Shown here one piece after another: positions 7,712 through 16,224 of a stretch of 64,000 bases of DNA. The position numbers and the translations under genes were made by a program. The DNA comes from Cohnella silvisoli (GTDB taxonomy: Bacteria; Bacillota; Bacilli; Paenibacillales; Paenibacillaceae). The stretch covers positions 372,001 to 436,000 of the forward strand of contig NZ_JAIOAP010000001.1 of the NCBI RefSeq assembly GCF_021190915.1, in the 5' to 3' direction. The first letter of the stretch is position 1. Each line of letters opens with the position of its first letter. Under the pieces are notes generated by a model. That model ran no database searches. It saw nothing but the letters and a program-made list of their open reading frames with translations, and had not been told where the DNA came from.

Positions 7712-8547
7712 GGAGGGGCATCCATCAACGATTAGTGCAGGAAATTCCGGCCATTGGCGGCAGGGTAGTCGAAGCGCATGAATCCTTTTCCACCCTCGAA
7801 AAACCGTATGTCTTGCTTGTTCAGGGAGCCGTTACGGATGAAAGCCGTTGGACGGGATTTCGCACTCAGTTCGAAGTATGGCCTTATGTAGCGCAGACGG
7901 AATTTGCTGATGTGGACGAGCTCACTGAATTAATCCTGTTAGCTCTGGATGGTCAGGTCATTACCGATCCGGACACGAACGAGGTATTCACTTGCGAATA
8001 TCAAGGGACAGTCGGCGCGGACAAAGTCGATCCCGATCGGAACGGTCTTACTCGGGGGCTTCTATTCTCGGTTATCGCTGCTCAGCCCGTGGCACAGGCG
8101 GAGACAGTTGAGGAAGATAAGTGGCTTGTTGCGCTATCGAACTGGACTTCCAGCTTGCTTGGTAATGGATGGCATGTTTATCGCGAACGCTGGCCGCTTA
8201 ATTACTTATGTCCTTCCGTACTATGGCGTTTGGAAGGTGTTGAGGCGCTTGAAGGAAATCGTGCAGGATTCGAGGCTCGGAAGCGTTTTGCCGGGCATGT
8301 GATCGGACGAACGCTGAATGAGCAGACGTTAGTCGTGAACCAATTAGTAGAAGGCTTGAATGCCTCTATTAAAATCCCGCTCGAAATTGCGAATCGGCGT
8401 TATTTAACCGTATTAAATCCGGTGGTCGACCTTAAAGGCGATGCGATGTTGGACGGACAGATTTCGATAACGTTATCTAGAAGAAACCAGAGGCTAACGG
8501 AAAACAGTCCGACCATGCGGAAAATTCATTTTCATCCGAATCTATAA
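7708..8547 (+). CDS. Tail terminator/completion-like protein, two-domain
   Basis: Protein of 279 residues at the position where PBSX-like clusters place the tail terminator, immediately before the sheath. The N-terminal half (about 10-130: FRTQFEVWPYVA, DELTELILLAL) resembles gpU-type tail terminators that cap the tube. The C-terminal half (about 140-279: FEARKRFAGHVIG, EQTLVVNQLVEGL) has a similar helix-strand pattern and looks like a second related domain. In a tail without a head such a cap would close the tube. Function is inferred from position and weak motif likeness. Start ATG at 7708 lies in the ATGA overlap with the leader peptide. Confidence 0.55.
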   Translation: MRRGIHQRLVQEIPAIGGRVVEAHESFSTLEKPYVLLVQGAVTDESRWTGFRTQFEVWPYVAQTEFADVDELTELILLALDGQVITDPDTNEVFTCEYQGTVGADKVDPDRNGLTRGLLFSVIAAQPVAQAETVEEDKWLVALSNWTSSLLGNGWHVYRERWPLNYLCPSVLWRLEGVEALEGNRAGFEARKRFAGHVIGRTLNEQTLVVNQLVEGLNASIKIPLEIANRRYLTVLNPVVDLKGDAMLDGQISITLSRRNQRLTENSPTMRKIHFHPNL

Positions 8548-8561
8548 ACGAGGTGGTACAA

Positions 8562-8753
8562 ATGGCAAACAAGAAACCTGAGTACGGCGATGACAAATAT
8601 AGCAGAGATGAGCTTGTACAGAATGCTCAAGCGCTTTTTTCAGTAAATTCTGAAGCTGCTGCGGGTGCATTGCACGGAACGATTCAAGATCAATTTACTA
8701 TCGATGAAGCTAAACGCTTGGTCGGACATTTTATGAAAAGGAAGGTGCTGTAA
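8562..8753 (+). CDS. Small conserved-type tail cluster protein
   Basis: Protein of 63 residues, MANKKPEYG... with a charged N-terminus and a helical C-terminal half (FTIDEAKRLVGHFMKRKVL). GAGGTGG precedes the ATG at 8562; a GTG nine bases earlier is less likely. It sits between terminator and sheath genes in a tight run of genes. I do not recognise a function. Confidence 0.65.
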   Translation: MANKKPEYGDDKYSRDELVQNAQALFSVNSEAAAGALHGTIQDQFTIDEAKRLVGHFMKRKVL

Positions 8754-8754
8754 G

Positions 8755-10203
8755 ATGGCGGGAGGAACTTGGAGCGTAACGGATAAACCGGTATTGCCGG
8801 GATTTTATATGGCTTTTCGCGCAGCGGCGACTGCGGCTATTCAGCCTGGTTCAAGAGGGATTGCGATTGCTCCGGTGAGGGCGCATTGGGGGCCGGTCAG
8901 ACAGTTTGTCGACATCGCAAGCGAGGCGGATATCGCGGAGGCGTTTACTCGTGCTGAGACGAATGGGGCTACGGCATATACAACGCTTAAACTGGCACTG
9001 TTAGGTGGAGCCAAGAAACTGCTTGCTTATCGGTTGACCGACGGGACTGAAGCGACAGCGACGATTACCTTGGCGGATACAACGGGTACTCCCGTTAACG
9101 TACTTAAACTTGATGCCAAGTATACGGGGGCTCGCGGCAATAGTTTCAAGGTTGCTGTGCAGGTCAATCCGGTCGATTCCAGCAAAAAGGATTTGAAGCT
9201 CTTCGAAGGCGCGACCTTGCTTTGTACGTTTACGTTTGCCGGGGGCTCCATTCTTAATGCGGCAAATGCGATTAATGGGGATCCAGGCAATAAATGGATT
9301 GTCGCCACGAAGCTTGCCGATGGCAACGGTACGTTGGCTAACGTAACGGGAGCCGCGATGGCCGGCGGTATTTCCGGCTTGACCGGAGTTGCTAACGCCG
9401 ATTATGTTAACGCATTGAGCGATTTCGAGACGCGGGATTTTAACGTCGTTTTCTTGGACGGAGTGTCGGATGCGACGCTTCATGCAAGTGTTGTTTCATG
9501 GATCGCGCGCATTCGGAACGAAGGAAAGGGTGTAATCGCGGTACTAGGCGGATCGGCCTCCGATGATACGGCATCGGACGCGGTTAGCAAAGCTGTTGCC
9601 CGAAGCACGGCTTTTAATCACGAAGGTGTTGTCAATGTTGGGACAGGGGGCAAGCTGGCCGACATAGTTTACAGCTCCGCGCAGCTTACTTCATATGTGG
9701 CAGGTCTTATTGCCGGACAAGGTCTGAGCGCTTCTACGACTTATGCACCAGCGCCTTTCGAAGACGTAACGCGGAGATGGACCCGGGCTGAACAGGAGCA
9801 AGCTGTCCGTGGCGGTGTATTCTTGCTTATCCACGATGGTCGATCGGTAAAAGCATTGCGCGGTATTAACAGCTTGGCTACCCTTCGGGAAGGTCAGAGC
9901 GTAGGTTGGAAAAAAATCCGCACGATCCGCGTGATGGATAGCATCAATGCCGATCTTCAGCGCACGGCGGAAGATTCTTATATCGGCAAAGTTAACAACA
10001 CCGAGGAAGGGCGTCTGGCTCTGATCGGCGCTTGCAAGCAGTACATGCAGTCTCTGGCTCAAGCGGGCATTATTGAAGCCGAAGGCTTTGACGTGTATAC
10101 CGATCCGGATATCGTTCCGGAGTCCGATCAAGTATTCCTGAAATGGGAAGCGCGTCTTACCGACGTTATGGAACAAATATTCAGCACGTTTATCGTGCGA
10201 TAA
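8755..10203 (+). CDS. xkdK: Contractile tail sheath protein (XkdK-like)
   Basis: Protein of 482 residues, normal for sheaths of this family. The N-terminal domain includes PGFYMAFRAAATAA and GIAIAPVRAHWGP. The C-terminal conserved domain (about 340-482) has VFLLIHDGRSVKALRGINSL, WKKIRTIRVMDSINADLQRT and a closing LKWEARLTDVMEQI. The protein polymerises around the tail tube and contracts to drive it into a target. Tube gene follows 15 bp later. Its presence shows the tail is contractile (myovirus/R-type) rather than flexible. Confidence 0.92.
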   Translation: MAGGTWSVTDKPVLPGFYMAFRAAATAAIQPGSRGIAIAPVRAHWGPVRQFVDIASEADIAEAFTRAETNGATAYTTLKLALLGGAKKLLAYRLTDGTEATATITLADTTGTPVNVLKLDAKYTGARGNSFKVAVQVNPVDSSKKDLKLFEGATLLCTFTFAGGSILNAANAINGDPGNKWIVATKLADGNGTLANVTGAAMAGGISGLTGVANADYVNALSDFETRDFNVVFLDGVSDATLHASVVSWIARIRNEGKGVIAVLGGSASDDTASDAVSKAVARSTAFNHEGVVNVGTGGKLADIVYSSAQLTSYVAGLIAGQGLSASTTYAPAPFEDVTRRWTRAEQEQAVRGGVFLLIHDGRSVKALRGINSLATLREGQSVGWKKIRTIRVMDSINADLQRTAEDSYIGKVNNTEEGRLALIGACKQYMQSLAQAGIIEAEGFDVYTDPDIVPESDQVFLKWEARLTDVMEQIFSTFIVR

Positions 10204-10218
10204 GGAGGAAGAACAAAG

Positions 10219-10626
10219 ATGATGGATCCTACTAGAGCGATTCTTGGAACGTATGGGCAAGTGTTTATCGACGGGGTGTGGCAGACGAATATCAACCATC
10301 TCGAAGCTTCCGTGGAAGTTGAGAAGCGCGAACTGAAGCTGTCGGGAATGGAATGGACAACCCACAAGCTCGGCGCGAAAAAGGGTACCGGCACGATGAG
10401 CGGCTACAAGGTGACGAGCGATATGATTAACCGAGGTTTCACGAAATTCAACATCATCAATAAGCTGTCTGACCCGGAGGCCTATGGCTTCGAACGTATC
10501 CAGCTGATTAATTGCATGCCGGACAAGCTGCAACTGGCCAATTGGACGGCTGGAGAAGAAGTTGCGGAAGAAACGGCGTTTACATTCGAGGGCTACTTGC
10601 TGCTCGATCCTGTCGTGGCGGGCTAA
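10219..10626 (+). CDS. xkdM: Tail tube protein (XkdM-like)
   Basis: Protein of 135 residues, the usual size of XkdM/DUF2001 tube proteins. Motifs: AILGTYGQVFIDGVWQTNIN at the N-terminus, MEWTTHKLGAKKGTGTMSGY in the middle, and a beta-rich end. Hexamers stack to form the inner tube inside the sheath. AAGGAGGAAG precedes the start. Always paired with a sheath gene in this family, as here. Confidence 0.9.
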   Translation: MMDPTRAILGTYGQVFIDGVWQTNINHLEASVEVEKRELKLSGMEWTTHKLGAKKGTGTMSGYKVTSDMINRGFTKFNIINKLSDPEAYGFERIQLINCMPDKLQLANWTAGEEVAEETAFTFEGYLLLDPVVAG

Positions 10627-10645
10627 AAAATGGAGGTGCATGGGA

Positions 10646-11050
10646 ATGTCTATCGATAATATGACGGAAGATCAGATTTTGCAGCGGCTCTTGGACGCGG
10701 ATACTTTGCCCGAACGAACTGTTCGCTTGGAGCGGATGGATATTCCGGTGAAAATTCGCGGCCTCACGGGCAAGCAAGTTTTCAGTATTCGGGAACGCTG
10801 CACGGAGCGCAAGGAGAAGCGTGGTCAAACGATCGAGAGACTGGACGAAGAGCTATTTAACGTATCGTTGATTGCCGCTTCCACGATTAGCCCCAACTGG
10901 GGCAATCCTCAGCTTCTAACCAAGTACAGCGCGAGCGGTGCGGAAGAAGTCATTAAGAGGATTCTGTTAGCCGGCGAATTGTCGGCGCTCGGAGACGTTG
11001 TTCTGGATCTGTCCGGTTTCAACACGGAGCTTGAAGACGTAAAAAACTAA
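10646..11050 (+). CDS. xkdN: Tail assembly chaperone, short form (XkdN-like)
   Basis: Protein of 134 residues between tube and tape measure genes, where XkdN/gpG-type chaperones always sit. The start is taken at ATG 10646 (MSIDNMTEDQILQRLLDAD) after TGGAGGTGCATGGGA; a longer upstream frame overlaps the tube gene and has no family features. The chaperone binds the tape measure protein during tail assembly. Its last codons GTA AAA AAC TAA carry a -1 slippery heptamer, so a longer fusion form is expected (see the extension at 11047). Confidence 0.85.
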   Translation: MSIDNMTEDQILQRLLDADTLPERTVRLERMDIPVKIRGLTGKQVFSIRERCTERKEKRGQTIERLDEELFNVSLIAASTISPNWGNPQLLTKYSASGAEEVIKRILLAGELSALGDVVLDLSGFNTELEDVKN

Positions 11051-11114
11051 TTCAATCCGGGGCGCTAGCCGGAATGCTTCATGCATTCTGGGTTCGCCAT
11101 CATCTGCGCCCCGG
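11041..11114 (+). promoter_or_regulatory. Programmed -1 frameshift signal
   Basis: The slippery heptamer A AAA AAC (11041-11047) is in the 0 frame right before the TAA stop. A 9-nt spacer leads to a perfect 9-bp stem, CCGGGGCGC (11057-11065) with GCGCCCCGG (11106-11114). Nested inside it is GAATGC-TTCAT-GCATTC (11072-11088). The -1 frame is open from here to 11217. Site type, spacing and position match the G/GT chaperone frameshift of many tailed phages. Confidence 0.85.
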
Positions 11115-11217
11115 AGATTTCTGGCGGCTCCCGCGCGGCGAGCAGCTATTCTTGATGGCTAGCATGGAGTTGGAATGGGAATCGGAGAAAGCGATGTCGG
11201 GCCAGAGGGGAGAGTGA
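11047..11217 (+). CDS. Tail chaperone -1 frame extension (T part of gpGT-like fusion)
   Basis: Reading on in the -1 frame after the slip gives 56 residues (LIQSGALAGMLHAFWVRHHL... to ...MSGQRGE) ending at TGA 11215-11217. LHAFWVRHHLRPGDFWRLPRGE followed by an acidic helix is typical of the downstream half of tail chaperone pairs. No good independent start is present, so it should be made only as a fusion of about 190 residues with the short form. The tape measure gene follows at once. Confidence 0.8.
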   Translation, partial: LIQSGALAGMLHAFWVRHHLRPGDFWRLPRGEQLFLMASMELEWESEKAMSGQRGE

Positions 11218-11221
11218 GGGT

Positions 11222-12622
11222 GTGGCTGAAGCGCAAACAGGTCTCATTGGAGAATCGTTCGATCAAACCAAACAATCGATAAGCACTTTGGCAAAATACC
11301 TAGGGCAGTTGCAAAAACGCGGCGAGCAGCTAGGACGATTGAGAATTAAGCCGGTATTTACTTTAGGTGATAAAGTGACAGGCAAACTCAATCAAATAAG
11401 TTCATTCTTCGATAGTATTGTTTCCAAAGAGCGTCCTATCTTTATAAACGTTGGCCTGAAGATGGATCTGTCGGTCTTTGAAAACGCGGGCGGAGAAGCA
11501 GGTAAAGTATTCTCCGACTCGTTTATTAATGCTTTTGATACCGCCGCAATTGCCGACAAAGCAAAAACGTCTTTAGATGGGATTACGGTAAATGTTAATT
11601 CGTCCGGTGGTGACGATAGGTTCAATGGAATCCTTGATAATGTGATTGCCAATTTGGTATCAGATGGTTTGGGCAAGATAGCTGGCAAGGGTTATGGGAG
11701 GTTACGTAAATTCACCAACAAATCCCTTGGCGAAATTTCCAAAGCTCCCGTAAAACAGGATATTACAACTCCTTCAAAGCCAAGTCGTCCTGGAAATGCT
11801 AAACGATTTATTTCGAAAATGTTTGGTAATAAAGCAGAAGAACCGCCTCGGTCATTTCAGGGTATGGACGGTAAACCATTAAAATCTTCCAAACCTTCAC
11901 TGTTTAGTAGGGTTAAAAGTCTAGGTAAGAATTTATTCAAGGGAAATTCTACCCCAAATAACTTCATGGGCTTCATGGCTTCATCCTCTGGGAAAGCTGT
12001 GGAATCCATGAACAAATCTCCAAGTACTATGTCAAAACTTTTTTCGAAAGGGTTAAAAATAGGTTCTTTTGCCAAATCAGCTTCCAAATTTGCTGGTAAA
12101 CTTTCTCGTCCATTAGGTGTTGTATCTGATGTGATGGGTATTTTCGGCGCGAAGCCCGGCAAGGAAAGAAATAAAGCCATTGGCAGCGCGGTTGGAGGCT
12201 GGGGAGGAGCAGCGGCCGGAGCGGCAGCAGGTGCGGCGATCGGATCTGTTGTTCCCGTTATCGGAACGGCAATCGGCGGTTTGATTGGCGGTGCGCTCGG
12301 AGGACTTGGGGGAAGCAATGTAGGCGAAAAACTCGGAGGGCTCGCCGACAAAGTCGGTGGATGGTTCGGTTGGGGAAAAAAGAAGAAAAAGAAAGAAGAC
12401 CCCGTTTCTTTGCCCGTTCCAGTTGCTAACAACCCGATTGCAAACTCTTCACAAGCACCGGTCTCGAACTTTCCTGCAATGAACTCTATTAACATATCCG
12501 TTCCACCAGGTGCGGTACAAATTACGGTAAGCAGCCCCGAAATCGATTATGAGCAGCTTTCGTCTCAAATCGGAGGCCAATTCGCAACATCCATCCAACA
12601 AGCCATGGAAAATAGGGCTTGA
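11222..12622 (+). CDS. Tape measure protein, short
   Basis: Protein of 466 residues in the tape-measure position. Features: an N-terminal helical region (FDQTKQSISTLAKYLGQLQK), a long variable basic middle, a Gly/Ala-rich hydrophobic segment at about 320-370 (GGWGGAAAGAAAGAAIGSV then GGLIGGALGGLGG), a lysine run, and a C-terminal amphipathic tail. Tape measure length sets tail length, and 466 residues is short for this class, predicting a short tail (about 0.15 nm per residue, roughly 70 nm). GTG start at 11222. The middle third is visibly more AT-rich than its neighbours. Confidence 0.75.
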   Translation: MAEAQTGLIGESFDQTKQSISTLAKYLGQLQKRGEQLGRLRIKPVFTLGDKVTGKLNQISSFFDSIVSKERPIFINVGLKMDLSVFENAGGEAGKVFSDSFINAFDTAAIADKAKTSLDGITVNVNSSGGDDRFNGILDNVIANLVSDGLGKIAGKGYGRLRKFTNKSLGEISKAPVKQDITTPSKPSRPGNAKRFISKMFGNKAEEPPRSFQGMDGKPLKSSKPSLFSRVKSLGKNLFKGNSTPNNFMGFMASSSGKAVESMNKSPSTMSKLFSKGLKIGSFAKSASKFAGKLSRPLGVVSDVMGIFGAKPGKERNKAIGSAVGGWGGAAAGAAAGAAIGSVVPVIGTAIGGLIGGALGGLGGSNVGEKLGGLADKVGGWFGWGKKKKKKEDPVSLPVPVANNPIANSSQAPVSNFPAMNSINISVPPGAVQITVSSPEIDYEQLSSQIGGQFATSIQQAMENRA

Positions 12623-12660
12623 TCCTATATTAAATTTACAAGTAGAGAGGGTGATCAGCC

Positions 12661-13296
12661 TTGGACATCTATCTCAGAGACTCTTTCGGTGAGCAGTTTC
12701 ATTTTCCGGTTAATCCGGAGGAAATCACGATTCAGCGAGAGAAGCAACTCGAGACGTTAAATATTCTGTCGTTGGGAGAAGTGGAGTTGCCGCAGGAGGA
12801 GAAGGTGAAGACGATTGCCTTCTCTTCTTTTTTTCCTAAATCGTATGATTCAAGTTATTGCAGGTATCCGGAACTCCCTCACCCGCAAGCAGCAATGAAC
12901 CGATTAACGTCGCTAATGAATCGGAAGCAACCCATTCGACTGCTCATAACGGAGACGGCAGTCAACGTGTTAGTCAATCTTTCCGCTCATAATACGACCT
13001 TCAAGGGTGGCGAACCGGACGACGTATATTTCGAGGTTACTTTTCGAACCCATAGGGAAATTAAGGTGCGAACATCCGCTGGGAATGCTGTCGGAACAAC
13101 CTCAACTTCCAATCGTCCAGACACCAAGCCAGTGCCAAAGGTGTACAACGTGAAATCCGGAGATACGCTTTGGTCAATAGCTAAGCTGGAGCTCGGGGAC
13201 AGCTCCAAGTGGCGTGTTCTATACGATAAGAACAAATCGGTCATCGGAACGAATCCCAATCTCATCAAGCCGGGACAAAAGCTGGTGATGCCATGA
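12661..13296 (+). CDS. xkdP: LysM-domain tail assembly protein (XkdP-like)
   Basis: Protein of 211 residues. The N-terminal domain (FHFPVNPEEITIQREKQLET) is that of XkdP-type proteins. A C-terminal LysM domain (about 157-210: YNVKSGDTLWSIAKLELGDS, NPNLIKPGQKLVMP) binds glycan and in T4-like tails acts as a tube-to-hub adaptor. TTG start after AGAGAGGGTGATC. Its stop overlaps the start of the next gene (ATGA). Confidence 0.88.
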   Translation: MDIYLRDSFGEQFHFPVNPEEITIQREKQLETLNILSLGEVELPQEEKVKTIAFSSFFPKSYDSSYCRYPELPHPQAAMNRLTSLMNRKQPIRLLITETAVNVLVNLSAHNTTFKGGEPDDVYFEVTFRTHREIKVRTSAGNAVGTTSTSNRPDTKPVPKVYNVKSGDTLWSIAKLELGDSSKWRVLYDKNKSVIGTNPNLIKPGQKLVMP

Positions 13297-14258
13297 GCTA
13301 CGATGTTGTACTTGGAAACCAGTTCTATCTACGAGACTTGGTGGAAGAGATCTCGCTCGAAGACTCGCTTGAAGAAATTGCCTACAAGGCGAATATTCGA
13401 CTGGCTGTTACTTCGGATATGCCTTCAATTACTCCGGGTCAATCCATTCGTATATCAGGCACACCCTATGGAGGAAGCGGGGTTACCAATCTTTTGCACC
13501 CGGGTGTTGTATGGGATTGTTCCAGTTCGAACAGCGGGAGAAAACATATAGGTCTCACCGTTTATGACCGTACAATTTACTTAGCTAAGTCGGAAGACGA
13601 GAGACTGATGCCTGCGGGACAAACGGCTTCCCAACGACTGAAACAGTATGCGAAGGACTGGGGAATCCCGATAGGGGATGTTACGGATACCGTAGAAACG
13701 CTGGCGAGAAATATCAAGCGTTCCCAATCTATTTTTTCAATGATTCAAGAGGATCTGAAAGAAACGGTGGACAAAGGGGGTGACCTATTCCGTCCCCGGA
13801 TGACCTCGAAAGGGTTGGAGTTAGTCAAACTTGGCAGCAACAAGAAGGCGTGGAAGTTGGAAACTCTTGAAGATGTAACCCAGAACCGTACACTTGAAGG
13901 CGCTATAACCCAAGTCAAAGTGCTTGGAGCGCAGACGAGTGAAGAGAAGCTGTCCCCGGTGCTGGCAGTCGAGAAGAAAGATACGGAGAAATTCGGAACG
14001 CTTCAGAAAGTCATTCAAGATAGCAAAATCGAAACGACAGCGCAGGCGAAAAATGCAGCAAAGAGAGCCTTGCTTGGCATTCAAGAGACGTTCTCGGTTA
14101 CTGCGCCGGATATTAACACGATTCGTGCCGGAGACGAGGTTTGGTTAAACGGCATATCGCTTTGGGTAACCCGAGTTACACATAGACTAGGCACGCCCGG
14201 TCATATGGATCTGGAACTCGCGGCTCCGAATAAAGTCAGGAGGGATTATCTTGCCTGA
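13293..14258 (+). CDS. xkdQ: Tail hub protein (XkdQ/gpD-like)
   Basis: Protein of 321 residues, typical for XkdQ, overlapping both neighbours by a few bases. Motifs: FYLRDLVEEISLEDSLEEIA, WDCSSSNSGRKHIGLTVYDR, and a C-terminal OB-like part (NTIRAGDEVWLNGISLWVTR). The family forms the baseplate hub (gp27/gpD-like) at the tip of the tube. Strong synteny with LysM and DUF2577 genes supports the call. Confidence 0.85.
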   Translation: MSYDVVLGNQFYLRDLVEEISLEDSLEEIAYKANIRLAVTSDMPSITPGQSIRISGTPYGGSGVTNLLHPGVVWDCSSSNSGRKHIGLTVYDRTIYLAKSEDERLMPAGQTASQRLKQYAKDWGIPIGDVTDTVETLARNIKRSQSIFSMIQEDLKETVDKGGDLFRPRMTSKGLELVKLGSNKKAWKLETLEDVTQNRTLEGAITQVKVLGAQTSEEKLSPVLAVEKKDTEKFGTLQKVIQDSKIETTAQAKNAAKRALLGIQETFSVTAPDINTIRAGDEVWLNGISLWVTRVTHRLGTPGHMDLELAAPNKVRRDYLA

Positions 14259-14670
14259 TTCTTTTAAGAAACTGGTAACGACATTGGAAGGCCGGTTATC
14301 CGGCATAGCAGCGAAAAGCATATCGGGATTGCCTTCCGAGCTAGGTACGATTACAGCATCGGGTTTGAAGCTCGATTCTTTCAAATATGAAATTCCGGAT
14401 TATCTGGTCGCAGAGTGGGAAACCAAGCTTCATCTTCCCGCATTTTTCTTAGTGGGAACGATGACGACTCCCGTGGACATGGACGGAGTTCCTCAAGGCG
14501 GTGCGATTCCCTCTCAACGGACGCGGTTTGATTTTGCCGAGGCGGAAATCGAAGACGTTCGCTTGAACTGGCAAGCCGGTATGAAGCCGGGAGATCGGGT
14601 TCTTGCCGTACCAGTTAATGGGGGCAGGGAAGTTGTAGTCTTATGTAAGGTGGTGAGTTCAGGTGACTAA
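14251..14670 (+). CDS. xkdR: DUF2577 baseplate protein (XkdR-like)
   Basis: Protein of 139 residues; TTG start after CAGGAGGGATTATC, overlapping the hub gene by 8 bp. The C-terminal half (FDFAEAEIEDVRLNWQAGMK, GDRVLAVPVNGGREVVVLCK) is the DUF2577 OB-fold pattern. In PBSX-like tails this protein lies between hub and gp25-like wedge genes and probably belongs to the central spike/hub assembly. Confidence 0.8.
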   Translation: MPDSFKKLVTTLEGRLSGIAAKSISGLPSELGTITASGLKLDSFKYEIPDYLVAEWETKLHLPAFFLVGTMTTPVDMDGVPQGGAIPSQRTRFDFAEAEIEDVRLNWQAGMKPGDRVLAVPVNGGREVVVLCKVVSSGD

Positions 14671-15112
14671 TTTATTTCCGGAAGAGGATATTTCGGTAGA
14701 TAAACAAGTATCGGAAAGCGGAAGTATATCATTCGGTCGTAGTTGGCGATTCGATTATGATATCGGTGAGTTCGTGATGACTCCAACAGGTAAAGTTGCA
14801 GGTTCCTCAGGGACAGACGCATGGCTGGAATGGTGCAAAAAAGCGTTGCAAACGGAGCGTTTTCGTTACCCCATTTATTCGCGGAACTACGGCCAAGAGT
14901 TTATCGAACTTATCCGTTCCGATCTTCCGCGCTCGGCAATTGAAACTGAAATTCAACGCATAACGGAGGAAACGCTTCTGACGGATCCTAGAACAGCCAG
15001 CGTGGATAGTTTCTCTTTCGAATGGAAAGTGGACAGCTGTTACTTTACCTGTTCAATTTCAAATATCCACGATGAAACAGAAACGATTCAAGGAAAGGTG
15101 GTGAATTCTTAA
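14663..15112 (+). CDS. xkdS: DUF2634 baseplate wedge protein, gp25-like (XkdS-like)
   Basis: Protein of 149 residues with GTG start preceded by AAGGTGGTGA and an 8-bp overlap with the previous gene. The central motif AWLEWCKKALQTERFRYPIY and SRNYGQEFIELI is characteristic of the gp25/DUF2634 family, which forms the sheath initiator or inner wedge. C-terminal strands (VDSFSFEWKVDSCYFTCSI) complete the fold. Confidence 0.85.
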   Translation: MTNLFPEEDISVDKQVSESGSISFGRSWRFDYDIGEFVMTPTGKVAGSSGTDAWLEWCKKALQTERFRYPIYSRNYGQEFIELIRSDLPRSAIETEIQRITEETLLTDPRTASVDSFSFEWKVDSCYFTCSISNIHDETETIQGKVVNS

Positions 15113-16224
15113 TGGCCATATTGCCTGATTATCTGATCGAGCAGACGGAAGATGCTATACGCGAGCGCATGCTCAATCTCGTTCCATCGGATGTAGACAA
15201 ATCGGAAGGTTCTTTTATATGGGACTCCCTTTCACCCGCTGCTTTTCAATTGTACATGGCTTCGGGTTGGGCACAGGAGATCCTAAAGCGTGGATTCGCT
15301 ACGACGACTTTCGGTCCTTATCTAAGGATGCGTTGCGAGGAACATGGCGTCATTCCAAGGGCGGCCGTAGCGGCAACAGGCTCTGTAAAAATGACAGGTA
15401 TCGTAGGAACGGTCATTCCGATCGACACGCTTGTCGCAACACCGGCAGATGATGTAACGGCTACATCCTCTATTGAATATGAGACGACAGCCGCCGCAAC
15501 ATTGAATAGCCAGGGTGAAGCCATTGTACCGATTAAATCGTTAACTGCAGGTACTGCAGGAAATGTGCCCATCGGCGCGATCAGTATCTTGGTCAACTCC
15601 ATTACGGGGGTTACTAGTGTCTTGAATATGGCTGCAACATCCGGTGGAACTGCCGAGGAATCAGATGAGGCTTTATTGGCTCGATTCCTGATCAAGGTTC
15701 GTCAGCCGGGAACAAGTGGTAATAAAGCCGATTATCTGCAATGGGCTCTCGAGATACCAGCGGTGAGTCGTGCACAGGTAAAACCACTGTGGAATGGTCC
15801 AGGTACTGTGAAAGTTTTTATTCTGGATACGAATCAGCGAGCGCCAAGTCAGACGATTGTAAATGCTGTGCAAGATCACATTTCGCCTACTTCTGGCCTA
15901 GGTGAAGGCAAAGCACCAATCGGCGCTGTTGTGACTGTTTCCGCTGCAGTCGAAAAGCCCATTAATATTAGTGTACAACTCACTCTCGCTAGTGGCGCAA
16001 TTTTAAGCGTGGTAAAGGCTTCGTTCCAAGCCGAACTTGCAGCATACTTGAAACAGCTTGCATTTGTTGACTCTCTTGTGCGTTACAACCGTATATCCGC
16101 CATTCTATTAGACATTCCTTCGATTGTAGATTTTGCGAATTTAACTATAAACGGTGGAGTGTCAAACATCGAGGCGTTACTTGGTGAGGTCGCGGTGATC
16201 GGGACGGTGAGCATAAGTGGGTAA
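15112..16224 (+). CDS. xkdT: Baseplate J-like protein (XkdT-like)
   Basis: Protein of 370 residues starting in the TAATG overlap with the wedge gene. The gpJ signature is clear: FIWDSLSPAAFQLYMASGWA near the N-terminus, EVVI-like variable core (EYETTAAATLNSQGEAIVPI, AGTAGNVPIG), EESDEALLARFLIKVRQPGT and a C-terminal SALVRYNRI-like region. It is the main wedge component of contractile baseplates. Confidence 0.92.
   Translation: MAILPDYLIEQTEDAIRERMLNLVPSDVDKSEGSFIWDSLSPAAFQLYMASGWAQEILKRGFATTTFGPYLRMRCEEHGVIPRAAVAATGSVKMTGIVGTVIPIDTLVATPADDVTATSSIEYETTAAATLNSQGEAIVPIKSLTAGTAGNVPIGAISILVNSITGVTSVLNMAATSGGTAEESDEALLARFLIKVRQPGTSGNKADYLQWALEIPAVSRAQVKPLWNGPGTVKVFILDTNQRAPSQTIVNAVQDHISPTSGLGEGKAPIGAVVTVSAAVEKPINISVQLTLASGAILSVVKASFQAELAAYLKQLAFVDSLVRYNRISAILLDIPSIVDFANLTINGGVSNIEALLGEVAVIGTVSISG

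Noticed and set aside
9691-10641. 316-codon minus-strand open frame over sheath and tube genes
   Set aside because: Antisense shadow; both genes on the plus strand have strong family motifs and ribosome sites.
12376-12402. Frameshift site in the A-rich lysine run of the tape measure gene
   Set aside because: The reading frame continues normally and neither alternative frame leads to a meaningful product.
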